Assembly: GCA_007375735.1 (NCBI GenBank)
Contig: VMEW01000018.1
Coordinates: 1 to 53,949, forward strand
DNA length: 53,949 nt
Reading direction: 5' to 3'
Source: Candidatus Peregrinibacteria bacterium Greene0416_19
Lineage (GTDB): Bacteria; Patescibacteriota; Gracilibacteria; Peribacterales; Peribacteraceae
This document shows, piece by piece, positions 7,992-17,800 of the stretch; the stretch's first letter is position 1, and each line of letters opens with the position of its first letter. Below the pieces are notes generated by a model. The model saw only the letters and a program-made list of their open reading frames with translations, did no database searches and was not told the origin of the DNA. Position numbers and translations under genes: made by a program.

Positions 7992-8486
7992 ATGCCCGCA
8001 GAGTCCTCCCATACCGTCCATCCGCTCGAACTCGGCAAGATCGTGAAGAAAGTGCTGACACAGGATTCCGAATCCCAGCGGGCATTGCGGACGCAGATTG
8101 CTGCCCAGCAGGGTATCAGTGCCGGGAGCCTGCAATCCGTCCTCGCTCACGAGACGATCCGGCTCGGGGATGTCTCCGAAGCCGGGGAAGACAGCCTGAT
8201 TGGTCTCCAGGATAGTGCTGACCTGGAGGAACAGGCACTTGCCGCTATCAACGAGGAGAAGGACATCGGGAAGGCCATCGTTCTTTTCGATCGCGCCGGA
8301 TCAACGCAGATGCTCATCAAGATAGGGAATCTGTACCGCCAGAAGCGGCCCGATGTGGCCGCCTCGGCATACGCCTTGGCAGGAGCGCACCGGGAGATGA
8401 TCGGTCTCATCCAGGAGGTGCGGAGGGGCGGAGACCGGCGGATTCTCACTGCCGTGCTCGATGCGGTGGAGACGATGAAGCGTTGA
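7992..8486 (+). CDS. Helical protein with HTH-like segment, unknown
   Basis: A 164-residue, all-helical, cytoplasmic protein without TM segments. Residues about 32-52 (LRTQIAAQQGISAGSLQSVL) have the spacing of an Xre-type helix-turn-helix. The second half is helical (LEEQALAAINEEKDIGKAIVLFDRAGS) and resembles a TPR-like hairpin. The start follows a pyrimidine-rich tract. The next gene starts 16 bases after its stop on the same strand, so the two are probably co-transcribed. No family recognised. Confidence 0.65.
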   Translation: MPAESSHTVHPLELGKIVKKVLTQDSESQRALRTQIAAQQGISAGSLQSVLAHETIRLGDVSEAGEDSLIGLQDSADLEEQALAAINEEKDIGKAIVLFDRAGSTQMLIKIGNLYRQKRPDVAASAYALAGAHREMIGLIQEVRRGGDRRILTAVLDAVETMKR

Positions 8487-8502
8487 GTTCCTCCTTCCCC
8501 TC

Positions 8503-10251
8503 ATGGTGAACCGCAAACCCAATGGGCTCGAGAAAGCCTTCATGATTCGCCAGCGGCACCTGGCGGAAAAACAAGGCCGGCCGCATGAATACATCAAGTG
8601 GGTGCGACGCATCCTCGCGTCGGTCTTCTCCTGCAGAGAAGGGCGCGTCCGCGCCACGATGGCCTGGTACAAGATCCGGCCGGATCTCATCAAGCGGGAG
8701 GGGATCGCCGGCGCCGACGCGGCGTTCGTGCGCAAATACATCGGTCTTGCCGGCAGCCAGCGTGAGCGGGAGACGCTCGAGGGTGAGGCAGCGGAGATCT
8801 TGCGGATGCCTCTTGGCGTCATCGAGCGCATCAGTCGGGGGGTGCGCGTGCAAACGGCAACGCTGCTGGACGAGACGTACCCGAACTCCGGCGATCCGCG
8901 GAGGCAGAACCTGGAGCGGATCCTCCGGCATGACTTCGATCCGGTGGAGCTCCTCCGCGGCGGGGAACACGTGGATTACGGCACCCCGATGAAGGACAAA
9001 GCCCGCGGTGTGGCGGGTGCCTACCTCGATCGGCACTTCTCCGCAGAGGCCTACCGACGCAGCGCCGTGCTCTGCCTGCCGGGCAAACGTTGTCTGGAAG
9101 TGCCGATGTACCTCGATCGGGGAGTGCCGCCGCAGAACATCGTCGGCGTGGAGGGGGGCGACCGCCTCGCCTGCGCCGAGTTCGCCGTCACCGCGCGCGA
9201 GTGCGGCATCACCGGCAAGATCGCCCGGCTGGAGGAATTCCTGCCTACAGACAAGACGCGCTTCAACGTCGCCTTCCTGGATTTCGACACGCCGGTCTCC
9301 CAAGACATTCTGAAGAAGATTGCATCGCAGCTGCTGCTCGCGGAGCGGGCCGTGGTCATCGTCAACACCATGGCCAAGCGCGAGCAGCTGGACGTGCAGG
9401 AAGAGCTCCAGTGGCTGTGGGATCACATGCGACGCAGCGTCGATGACGAAGCGGCTCTGGAACGGGCGCACCGCCAGTTCGTAGGCGAGCCGGAGCCGAC
9501 GCAGATGGAGGGGTCCGGTGAGTGGTCGCTGGGCGATTCACGGGAGATGGCCCCCGCCCTCTGGATGGCCGGCATGGAACGCAAGGAGAACTGGGGGTTC
9601 GGGGGCAAGGCGGCCCGGTTTCCGCTCGTCCCATCGGTGGAAGGGGCCGGGTACACCAGCGAACGGCGGCTGGTGCAGGAGAATCTGTACACCGTCTTTC
9701 CAGCAATCCAGCAGGAGGTGATCACGCTCCTCCGCGACCACGGATTGGTCAACCGTGCCGACCTCGACGAGGTGAAAGCGCTGAGTCATCTCGACGTGAT
9801 GTTCGATGACGTGGTCTTCGGCAACAAGTACATCACCGACCTGGAGAAGTACAGCTACCAGAGCGAGACGAGCGCGAAGGCCGGCAGCTTCCACACCGAC
9901 ATGGCTCTCATCCTCACGCCGCGCCAGCTCTACCAGCGGCTGGAGCCCGCTGTGGAATTCCTCCTCACCATCGTCGGGCGTGCGCTGGAGGTGTATGCCA
10001 CGGGAGAAGATCCCGCCACTCTCCGTCGCTTCAAGTTCGCGATCATGCGCGGGCGCAATGAGTTCGTGGCGCCCGGGGAAGCCCTGAAGACGGATGCGGT
10101 CGCTTGCCTGCTGGATGGCACGATCATCTGCCAGAAGCAGGTGCACGTGCTCCTCAATGCCCTGCGCGAGCACCACGCATTCCGCAGCCGGGAGAGCACG
10201 TACGCATCGCTCCTCAAGAAGACGGTGAAACCCAGAATGCCGATTGAGTGA
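8503..10251 (+). CDS. Large protein with methyltransferase-like Rossmann segment, unknown
   Basis: 582 residues. The N-terminal ~150 residues are helical and basic. Residues about 195-285 look like a class I methyltransferase-type Rossmann fold: a strand with LCLPGKRCLEVPMYL, then a strand ending in an acidic residue (NIVGVEGGD), then FNVAFLDFDTP in the position of motif IV. The usual glycine-rich motif I is poor, so catalysis is uncertain. The C-terminal half is unrecognised (YITDLEKYSYQSETSAKAG is conspicuous). The gene probably forms an operon with the 164-residue gene before it. It could be a degenerate RNA or protein methyltransferase. Confidence 0.65.
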   Translation: MVNRKPNGLEKAFMIRQRHLAEKQGRPHEYIKWVRRILASVFSCREGRVRATMAWYKIRPDLIKREGIAGADAAFVRKYIGLAGSQRERETLEGEAAEILRMPLGVIERISRGVRVQTATLLDETYPNSGDPRRQNLERILRHDFDPVELLRGGEHVDYGTPMKDKARGVAGAYLDRHFSAEAYRRSAVLCLPGKRCLEVPMYLDRGVPPQNIVGVEGGDRLACAEFAVTARECGITGKIARLEEFLPTDKTRFNVAFLDFDTPVSQDILKKIASQLLLAERAVVIVNTMAKREQLDVQEELQWLWDHMRRSVDDEAALERAHRQFVGEPEPTQMEGSGEWSLGDSREMAPALWMAGMERKENWGFGGKAARFPLVPSVEGAGYTSERRLVQENLYTVFPAIQQEVITLLRDHGLVNRADLDEVKALSHLDVMFDDVVFGNKYITDLEKYSYQSETSAKAGSFHTDMALILTPRQLYQRLEPAVEFLLTIVGRALEVYATGEDPATLRRFKFAIMRGRNEFVAPGEALKTDAVACLLDGTIICQKQVHVLLNALREHHAFRSRESTYASLLKKTVKPRMPIE

Positions 10252-10275
10252 GGAAACCGGACTGGCAGGGGTCTT

Positions 10276-10303
10276 TTGACATCGCTGATTTGTAATGTAC
10301 CAT
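10276..10303 (+). promoter_or_regulatory. Promoter of the 314-aa-frame gene
   Basis: TTGACA (10276-10281), a 16-bp spacer, TACCAT (10298-10303), preceded by TG. Transcription from about 10310 excludes the ATG at 10302 and supports the start at 10383. Confidence 0.55.
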
Positions 10304-10382
10304 GCAACATCCAGGCCGCGTTGGCTTGGAACGATCTTTAGGATCACCGGCAGAAGAGATTTTACGTGAAAGGGACCTCACC

Positions 10383-11246
10383 ATGGCACGAAGCAGAATC
10401 GTCTTGAAGAGAGCGCTCAAGGCCGACCGTGTACGGCATCTCAAGGCAGCGGTGGAGGGGACGGCGACGAAATTCGCCGCCGGTCTCCATGCGGAGCTGC
10501 GAACGGAGGTGACCGTGGAAAAGCTCACCCGCCAGCTGCAATCCGGCTTGAGCGGCAAGTACAATCCGTCGCTCGGGTTGTGCGTCTTGGTGGAGAGGTA
10601 CCGCCATCTCCCGCCTGGGACCATCTACCGGCAAGTGGCCACGTTTGAGCAGAAAGAAAAGGTGGAGCTCGAGCGGAAGTACGGGCCGCTCCCGGACACG
10701 TTCTCGGCTCCCAGCGCACCGCGACCCGCTCCGGCGGAACCGGACGTGCGAGCACTCGAAGACGACGGACAGTCCGTCGCACAGCCCGCCGCCCGCGGCG
10801 GCCTCGACCGCGTCCTGCGCGACCGCGCGATGAAGAGCGGCGCAGCGGCAGATCTGATCTTTGCGCAACGCGGTGTGGAGCCGACCAGTGACGAGCGACG
10901 GCATCTGGAGTTCCAGATCCGTCACGCCCGCCGTCCGAACATGCCTATCAGTGCGGCACTCAAGCAGGACCTGTCGTCCGCGCTCGATGTTCCCGCAACT
11001 GTGCTGGAGCCGACGGAGCGGAAACCTCGACGCCGCGCGGCGTCGCGTGCCCGTATGGAGACTCCCGCGGAACCGGCGGCCGCACCCCCCATCGTTGCCG
11101 TCTCGGGCACCATTCAGGTGCGTGATGTCAGCGTCAGGGTTACGACCAATCGCCACGGCCAATCGATGGTCCTCATTGACGGCCAGTGGCACGAGATCGG
11201 GACACCGATCAACCCCGAAACTGCCCTTCAGCGGCTCACGGAGTAA
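10383..11246 (+). CDS. Two-module helical protein with C-terminal beta domain, unknown
   Basis: 287 residues from the ATG at 10383, which has a weak purine-rich stretch (AAAGGGA) about 8 bases upstream. There are two helical modules (residues about 1-110 and 135-205), each opening with a basic helix. A basic Pro/Ala linker follows (RKPRRRAASRARME), then a short beta-rich C-terminal domain (GTIQVRDVSVRVTTNRHGQS). The basic linker and helical modules suggest nucleic-acid binding, but no family is recognised. A strong terminator follows, so the gene is probably monocistronic. Confidence 0.6.
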   Translation: MARSRIVLKRALKADRVRHLKAAVEGTATKFAAGLHAELRTEVTVEKLTRQLQSGLSGKYNPSLGLCVLVERYRHLPPGTIYRQVATFEQKEKVELERKYGPLPDTFSAPSAPRPAPAEPDVRALEDDGQSVAQPAARGGLDRVLRDRAMKSGAAADLIFAQRGVEPTSDERRHLEFQIRHARRPNMPISAALKQDLSSALDVPATVLEPTERKPRRRAASRARMETPAEPAAAPPIVAVSGTIQVRDVSVRVTTNRHGQSMVLIDGQWHEIGTPINPETALQRLTE

Positions 11247-11281
11247 TTCTCCGTTTCGCCTGTCCCTTCTTCTGCCGCAAG

Positions 11282-11304
11282 TCCCCCGCCAGTCTGGCGG
11301 GGGA
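11282..11304 (+). terminator. Intrinsic terminator
   Basis: A 10-bp GC-rich stem (TCCCCCGCCA / TGGCGGGGGA) with a 3-nt loop, followed by TTTCCTCG and then T-rich sequence, 36 bases after the preceding stop. Confidence 0.8.
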
Positions 11305-11374
11305 TTTCCTCGTGGTTTTTCTTTATGGATCACAAATTTCATCCGTAATAGGCGTTTTGACGACTGCATATTCT

Positions 11375-11402
11375 TTGACAGGAAACCGTGTAAATGTAAA
11401 AT
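11375..11402 (+). promoter_or_regulatory. Strong promoter of the HTH/GHKL operon
   Basis: TTGACA (11375-11380), a 16-bp spacer and TAAAAT (11397-11402) preceded by ATG. The transcript would carry a leader of about 117 nt. Confidence 0.75.
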
Positions 11403-11511
11403 TTCAATCCAAATGGCGATACACGGTTCTCCATGTTGGGGAACCACTCTGTGTCATTTGGATAGATCTTTGTCATCGTTGGCTAGATCTACTGCGTACA
11501 ACAAATTCTAG

Positions 11512-11518
11512 AAAAGGA
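11512..11518 (+). promoter_or_regulatory. Canonical Shine-Dalgarno before the HTH gene
   Basis: AAAAGGAGCG lies about 7 bases before the ATG at 11526. It is one of very few clear Shine-Dalgarno sequences in the window, which sets this operon apart from its neighbours. Confidence 0.7.
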
Positions 11519-11525
11519 GCGGGAC

Positions 11526-12728
11526 ATGTCTCTATCAATCAAGCAACTGGTGAAGAAGCTGAATGGGCTGTTCCAGCTCGGGCTGCAGAAGGAAATCTGG
11601 AAGTACAAGAACGACTGCGCGAGTGCGTGCAGTATTCCTGAGGAGCACTTCCAGAGGCACCTGAGGGGGCAGGGTGGCGTTGCGAACATCAAGTCATCGG
11701 TCACGAAGCTGGACGAAGCGCTCCGCGCGCTCGACGTCGACCCCGAAGCCGCGGTGCACACCACCTCGCCGCCCGGCGAGGACGCGACGTTCCGCGACTG
11801 GTTCTTCTACGGCATGACGTTCGAGCCGAAACTGTGGAAGGACGCCAAGACATGCGCAGCCAAAGTTGGCCTCTCGCAAGGTACGATACAGAAGTACCTC
11901 AGGCCGGATGCCCACGAGGCTCTGAACACGCCCAAGTCCCAGACGATGTACGCCAAGGCCTTGGACAAAATCCAGGCCGTGGTGGGGCGCCAAGATGCCA
12001 AGCGCGCAAAGCATGGCAGCGAACGTCCGGCCCGAGGGCATCGAGCGCAAACGGCCGCGGTTCCCGTCGAGCCTCAGGCAAACCTGAGGCCGGCAGTGCC
12101 GGAGGCCGCAACAGAAGCAGCGGTACCGGTAGGGTCTCAACCGGCGCTCACGGACATCGTCAGCGCGCTGATGACATTCGTCGACGCGCTCGGGCAGCAG
12201 TGCAAGGATTTCTTCGACGACCGATTCATGGATCGGCTCGCCGACCGCGTTGTCCAAAAACTGTCGCAGTCCTCCGGACCGGCAGCGTCGATCCCGGCCG
12301 GTATCGTGCCGAGCAACTGGATCGATGAGGTCATCGCGGGGCGGATGGAGCTCTTGGGCCCCACGATGCCCAACCTGCGCTTCGTCCTCACGGCGCTCGT
12401 CTTCCAGAAGCTCACGACCGAGCATACGGGAGAAGAGCGCAAGGATACCATCGCGCTGGGGAAGATCATCGTGGATGCCCTGCGGGAATACCGCCGAAGA
12501 CTGGTCAACAGTGCGCACATGGAAGACACCGACGGTGCGCGCTCGCCAGATGTGAAGGCTTTCGCTTCCACCAACCGGGCCATCGTGGCCCAGGCGAAAG
12601 CACTCGAGGCCGACGTGTTGAGTTACCGTCGCGCCGATCTGACGCAGCGTCAGGTCGAGTACCTGGAACGGTACCTCGAGTTGGAAAGAACGTTCGCGGA
12701 AAACTTGGAGGGACAAACCAATGAATAA
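11526..12728 (+). CDS. Protein with two HTH-like modules, coupled to GHKL ATPase
   Basis: 400 residues. Residues about 32-47 and 110-126 (CAAKVGLSQGTIQKYL) both have Xre-like HTH spacing within helical modules. A Pro/Ala/Gln-rich linker spans about 155-205. The C-terminal half is helical (ALTDIVSALMTFVDALGQQ; ADLTQRQVEYLERYLELER) and may mediate oligomerisation or contact with the ATPase encoded next. The stop TAA (12726-12728) lies inside the first codons of the following gene, which starts at 12721, so translation is coupled. DNA binding is inferred from pattern only; no named family is recognised. Confidence 0.7.
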   Translation: MSLSIKQLVKKLNGLFQLGLQKEIWKYKNDCASACSIPEEHFQRHLRGQGGVANIKSSVTKLDEALRALDVDPEAAVHTTSPPGEDATFRDWFFYGMTFEPKLWKDAKTCAAKVGLSQGTIQKYLRPDAHEALNTPKSQTMYAKALDKIQAVVGRQDAKRAKHGSERPARGHRAQTAAVPVEPQANLRPAVPEAATEAAVPVGSQPALTDIVSALMTFVDALGQQCKDFFDDRFMDRLADRVVQKLSQSSGPAASIPAGIVPSNWIDEVIAGRMELLGPTMPNLRFVLTALVFQKLTTEHTGEERKDTIALGKIIVDALREYRRRLVNSAHMEDTDGARSPDVKAFASTNRAIVAQAKALEADVLSYRRADLTQRQVEYLERYLELERTFAENLEGQTNE

Positions 12729-14733
12729 CATTACCGACACTGCTAACCTGGCTGACATCTCCTTGGGTAGGTGCAACTACGAGCGGTTAGCAGAGCTCGC
12801 CATCAAGGGCGGTGCCTCCGATACCAAGGATCCGGTCACGGCGTTCATCCAGCAATTGGTGGAGAACGCCGTGGATGCCCATGCAAGGAGGATGTGGCTG
12901 CTGTACAAGCGGGGTGTGAGTTTGGACTTCCTCGACGACGGGGACAGTCTTGGCATGGATAATATCCATCGCCTCAACTCCTTCTCGCCGCAAGGCGGCA
13001 AGGAGCCGGGCAAGGGTTTCGGCATGCACGGGTCGGGCCGGCTCTTTGGTCTCGCATTCGCGGGCCTGCTCCGGTACTACTTCCGCTCGCGGGATTTCCC
13101 GCGGCTGATGTATTTGGAGTTCCGCCGGGGAGACCTGGTCAAGCTGATGTCCGGCGGGAAGCTCGAGAACCCGCCGCGGCCGGTCAAGGACGTGCCGGAG
13201 TTCTGGGAGAAGCACATCGGCGACGGCTTCGGCACCGCTGTCCAGGTGCTGGAGATCGACTGGGCGAAGATGCCCAAGCGCGATACCACCATCGGCAACC
13301 GGCTCCAGTACGTGCTGGGGCCGTGGGATGCGCCGCTGGTGCAGATCAACGGCAACGCGCTTCCTCCCCTCTACACCGAGGGGAAGCTGGAGTGGAGTGA
13401 CGACCACCCACTCCTGGGAAGGATCAATCACATCTACTATCACCTCTCCAATCCGGATCCCGAGAAGGACCGCATCCGGTTGGGCCGCAACGCGCTCTCG
13501 ACGATCAAGTCGTTCGTGAGCGGCAGCCCGCTTGAGCTATACAGGGCGACCCTGAAGCCCTGGTTCCTGGGAGCTACCGTCACTGGCTGGCAGGATATTG
13601 AATGGTGCAAGCAGTTCGCCGGCGTGGACCGCCGGTCGTTGCAATCGGAAGTGCACCAGGACGAGAAGCGCTGCAAGGCGCTCTTCGTGTACTGGCGGGA
13701 CGTGGTCATTCCGCGTCTCGAAACCCACTACGGGTTGCAGGAGAGCGCGGTGGTGCAGGAGGAGAACGAGAATGAGCTCCAACTCGTCTCCGAGCTCCTC
13801 CCGCCGCGCGACGGTCCCGTGGTGGACATCGACGGATCGGAGATCGTGGTCAATCCGCCTCCTCCTCCGCAACCGGAACCGCCGATCATCCTCACTCCCC
13901 AGAAGGAGGAGGTGGTGTGTGGCGGAGAAGTCTGTGGCAAGGTCAAGAAGGGGCCACGCCCCCGCGGCCTGCAGGACTTCGAAGTCATCCCTCCAGACCG
14001 CGGCGTGATCGATTACGTCCGCGGCCGGGAGTGGCGGTTCCGGGCGGGCGACATCCCCGGGAAGGTCCAGGTGGTCTACCACCACCCCAAGGACCTCTCG
14101 GTCACCGGGGTGTCCGAGATCGAGCTGTACGTGAACAGGAAGTTCGGCCTGTCTCGGCGCTTCATGGAGATCGCGCCGCGGCAGACGAAGGAGAACTTCG
14201 TCGAGAACTATGACGGCGACACCGTCACGGCGACGACGGAGTGCCCCTTCCTGCTGCTCGAGGTGACCGGGAAGACCGTCAAGGTCACCGTCGTGGAAGG
14301 GTGCCTGGAAGGGTACTACTACTACGATGTCCGGGGGGACAAGGCCGGCGAGCATGTGCGCGGCACGATCCGCGTGCCGCGGATGACCGCCAATGTCCTC
14401 GAGATCGACGGGGACATTTACGAGCTGCAGCAGAGCACGGCTCACAGCCCGGTGGTGGAGCTCGACCGGGACGTGATCCTGGACGAGCGCCCGTCCTCCG
14501 GACGAGTGAAGATCGGCGTGGTGCGCATCAACTTCCAGGCGCCGGTGCTGGCGGAGGCCATGCAGCAGGCAGGCGTACGGGGAAAGTTGCTGGTGCTCTT
14601 CAAGCACATCGCCGCCGTGCACTGTCACAAGAAGTACGGCGACGGGGCCCTGAAGCACCTTGAGCGAGTGACGTTGGAGACGCTCAAGGTAGTGGGCCTA
14701 CAGTGGAAGAAGCGCGGCAAGGCTGCTGCGTGA
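12721..14733 (+). CDS. GHKL (Bergerat-fold) ATPase, MORC/Hsp90-like N-terminus
   Basis: 670 residues. The N-terminal ATPase motifs are intact: N-box ENAVDA (residues 48-53, with the catalytic Glu and Mg-binding Asn), G1 box DDGDSLGM (72-79) and lid box GKGFGMHGSG (97-106). A GDGFGTAVQVLEI strand follows later in the domain. A proline-rich linker lies near residues 375-395 (VNPPPPPQPEPP), and then a C-terminal region of beta-rich and helical character that I cannot assign. There is no histidine-kinase H-box and no topoisomerase VI or GyrB transducer that I recognise. MORC-like ATPases act on DNA and in silencing or defence; that role is only a hypothesis here. Translationally coupled to the HTH protein. 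Confidence 0.85.
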   Translation: MNNITDTANLADISLGRCNYERLAELAIKGGASDTKDPVTAFIQQLVENAVDAHARRMWLLYKRGVSLDFLDDGDSLGMDNIHRLNSFSPQGGKEPGKGFGMHGSGRLFGLAFAGLLRYYFRSRDFPRLMYLEFRRGDLVKLMSGGKLENPPRPVKDVPEFWEKHIGDGFGTAVQVLEIDWAKMPKRDTTIGNRLQYVLGPWDAPLVQINGNALPPLYTEGKLEWSDDHPLLGRINHIYYHLSNPDPEKDRIRLGRNALSTIKSFVSGSPLELYRATLKPWFLGATVTGWQDIEWCKQFAGVDRRSLQSEVHQDEKRCKALFVYWRDVVIPRLETHYGLQESAVVQEENENELQLVSELLPPRDGPVVDIDGSEIVVNPPPPPQPEPPIILTPQKEEVVCGGEVCGKVKKGPRPRGLQDFEVIPPDRGVIDYVRGREWRFRAGDIPGKVQVVYHHPKDLSVTGVSEIELYVNRKFGLSRRFMEIAPRQTKENFVENYDGDTVTATTECPFLLLEVTGKTVKVTVVEGCLEGYYYYDVRGDKAGEHVRGTIRVPRMTANVLEIDGDIYELQQSTAHSPVVELDRDVILDERPSSGRVKIGVVRINFQAPVLAEAMQQAGVRGKLLVLFKHIAAVHCHKKYGDGALKHLERVTLETLKVVGLQWKKRGKAAA

Positions 14734-14778
14734 GCGGCCTTGGGGTTACAAAGTAGATCTTACCAACGAAAGGCAGAG

Positions 14779-14812
14779 ATTCCCTCCTGGCCAACCGGCT
14801 GGGAGGGATTTC
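14779..14812. terminator. Shared terminator between convergent genes
   Basis: A hairpin with a CCCTCC...GGGAGGG core and an AACC loop, flanked by AT-rich bases, between the GHKL gene stop and the 1772-aa gene stop. Confidence 0.6.
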
Positions 14813-14820
14813 TGATGTCC

Positions 14821-17800
14821 CTATTTCGTCAGTTCATCAATGTCCTTCTTGCACTGCTCGAGCATGTCGCGGATCTTGTCGCGAATCGCCTGCTTCAGAT
14901 TCTCTCGCTGTTCCTTGGATAGGAACTCCTGATCAGGTGATGGCTCGGATTCTTCGTTGCACACTTTGTGTACATCCCATTTGAGCTGCTGGAATTCGGC
15001 TTTGGAACTGACAGTCAGGCTCGGAAGGATCGTGTCCAGCTTCAGCACCTTATGAAGGAATTCTCCGACGGGCATGCCTGCCGTGAGCGTCTGAAGGTCA
15101 TGGGTCAGGTATCGGTGCGCCCGATCGTAGCCTTCAAGCACGTCGTTGATTTCCCCCAGGAGGGTGGTGCATGCAGTTTGGCAGCGGGCGATCTCCTGCA
15201 GCGCGTCATCGTGCTTCTTGAGTAGAGCGAGGAAGTCACGCTGCGGCTTCACGGTGGCATCGAACGTCGCGAAAGTCAGATCATCGCAGGCCCCCATTGT
15301 CTGGTCGATGACGTTGTCGTGCCGTGCCCCGAGGGCCTTCACAGCCGCGCCGAGTGCTGCCTTTGCAGTATGCAGGTCCATGGTCACCTCATCCAGGCGC
15401 CGGTCCAATTCCTGTTTCTTCTGCGCTGACGGGGCGGATCGGAAGATCTCTTCGATGAGCTTACGCTGACTGTCGCGCCAGAATTCCATAAGTGCTTCTT
15501 CCCCGTGCTCTACGGGCCGCGCAACTGAGGAACCATCGCTTCCGGCGGCGGGCGGCAGCGCCGCTTCCGGAGCGGGCGGAGGCGCGGCCGCCGGAGGCGC
15601 CAGCCGGGATGCAACCGGTCTTGGCACAGTCGGCTCGGGCCTGTCGATTCGTGTGTGTTTTGGCGCAACGCGCGGCGCGCTTGCGGTTGGCACTGGGTCC
15701 GAAGCGCCTCCCGCGGCCGCCGCCCGCATCCGCCGTTCCACGAAGTCCGAGAAATCGGGGACCAGACCAGTGTCGCGTGCCTCGATGAAGTACTCTACAG
15801 CTAGATCATGGAGCTGCTTCCAGTTGTACGGCGGCTTGCCGCCGTAGACGTGCCTTTTCATTTGGAAGACGACCACCGGCCGCATCGTGCTCGCCGGGTC
15901 CTGTGTGGACATCGAGGAGAGATCTCTCGTGCGGAGCCAATGTTCGAGGAACGTAGCTTCTTTGCTGAAGAGGCCGCGGAGCTCCGCCTCCGTCTCTGCT
16001 GCCGGTGATGTCACCGACCGTGCGTCCGGAGGCGGCGTCGTGCGGACAGCGGGGGCGGGCAATACGGTCATTCCCGGTGCCGCCGGGCCCCGGATGGTGA
16101 CCGTCTGGTCGGTATCGTCCATCAATTCCTTCCGGCAGAGCTGCTCCAGGCGCTGGTCGATGTACGTCGCCAAGTCCGGCACGGCGCTCGTCGCATCCCA
16201 TTCAAGGATGAGGCCGGCAATGAGCTCCCGTAATGCATGCCGCTTTTGCACGAGCCCCAGATACACCTCCGGTTCAATATACCGCGCGATGAACTCGTTT
16301 GCGGTCACGGTGGCCCCATTCGCGCGCGCGCGGGAGAGGTATTGGCCGTTGGGCAAGCATGCCGTCTTGAGGACGTGCTTTTCCCCCACGCACAAGTACA
16401 GAGCGGGGATGATCCCTTCAAGGTCCCGATGAAGGAGATGGCGGGACAGCACGTAGTGCGTGAAACGACTGACGGTCTCCTGCCGTTTCTCCTGCGTTCG
16501 ATCGTCTCTGAGATACGACTCGATTTCCTTCTCAATCTGCGCAATGAGCATTTCCTTGGACATGACCGTGCGCTCCGGCTGCGCTTCCGGCGCAGGGAGA
16601 GACTGGTTCCGCTGCGCGAATTCCTGCGCGGAACGCGCCATCTCCGTGAGGTAATTGCCGCCCAGCACCGGTGGTCGTGCGGTCGTATCCGGGAGCGGGT
16701 GCGAAAAAGTCTGCGTGGGTGCGGCAGTGCCGGCTTTCGCCGCTGCCTCCCGCTCAAGGCCGGCGACGTACTCCTCCATGTCCTGTTCCAAGAGGATGGG
16801 CAGCTTCGAGCGGAGGCGTGGTTCATTGATCTCATCCAGCAGGCCGTGGATCGCCCGCTGCCGCCGGACCGGATGAGAGAGGTCAGATCGAAGCGCCTGC
16901 GTGCGGAGACGCAGGACTTCCTTCTCCAGGTCGGTCAGCGGCAGCCCGATCGAGACGCCGGCTGCCTCCCCGCTCATCGGAGGAAGATCGATCGACGCGC
17001 CGCGGGCTCGGAACCTCAGATAGACAGCCGGAGAGACGACCTTGTTCATGCTGTGGCGCACGCTGATGAGATTGCTCAAGCCGAACGCGAGGCCCGGCGC
17101 GTCTGCGCCCGCGTACAAGTGGTTCCGGACGGTGGAGGTCAGCCATGCCGCCGGTCTCAGCCTGTGCAAGGCAAATTCCAGATGCCGGGGGCAAAACGCA
17201 TGCTCCGCGCACGCGCGGACGATGAGCTCCACCTTCCGGCGCTCCTCCGGCGTGCACGCGGCGCCGATGTATGTATCACAGGTCGTGTTGACCAGTGCTG
17301 CCATGGCGTCGGCACACTCCTGCCCCCGCTTTTTGCCGAGCACGTCAAAGTACAAGCGCGGATCAGACAGGCGGGAGAAGATCATCGGCCAATCTCTGTC
17401 CGTCAGCACCTGTTCCGCCGCAGCCGGTGCCTCCGTTGCGTCCGTCGCGGGAGGCGCGCCAAGCGCGGGAAGAGCGGCCGTGTCATCTGCCTCCGCGGGC
17501 GCCTCTGACGTTGCCACCCCGGTCCCGTCGCTGACATCGGTGCGCTGCGGTAGCGGAGCTCCTGCGGTCTGGCGCTGCTCATCGCTGACCGGAACAGGAA
17601 CGCCGGCAGCGGATTTCGATTTTTTCTCCCGCTGATCCGGCGACACCTTCTCCATGGCCCATGCGAGCAAGTCTTTGGCGAACCGGCTGGAGCGCTGGAA
17701 ATCCTCTCCGTGCAGGTACGTGTTGAGCTCATGCTGCAGCAGCTTGTGCCCGGCTTCGCCGCTCTGTACGAATGTGACGGCGTACTCCCTCTCCGCGCGC

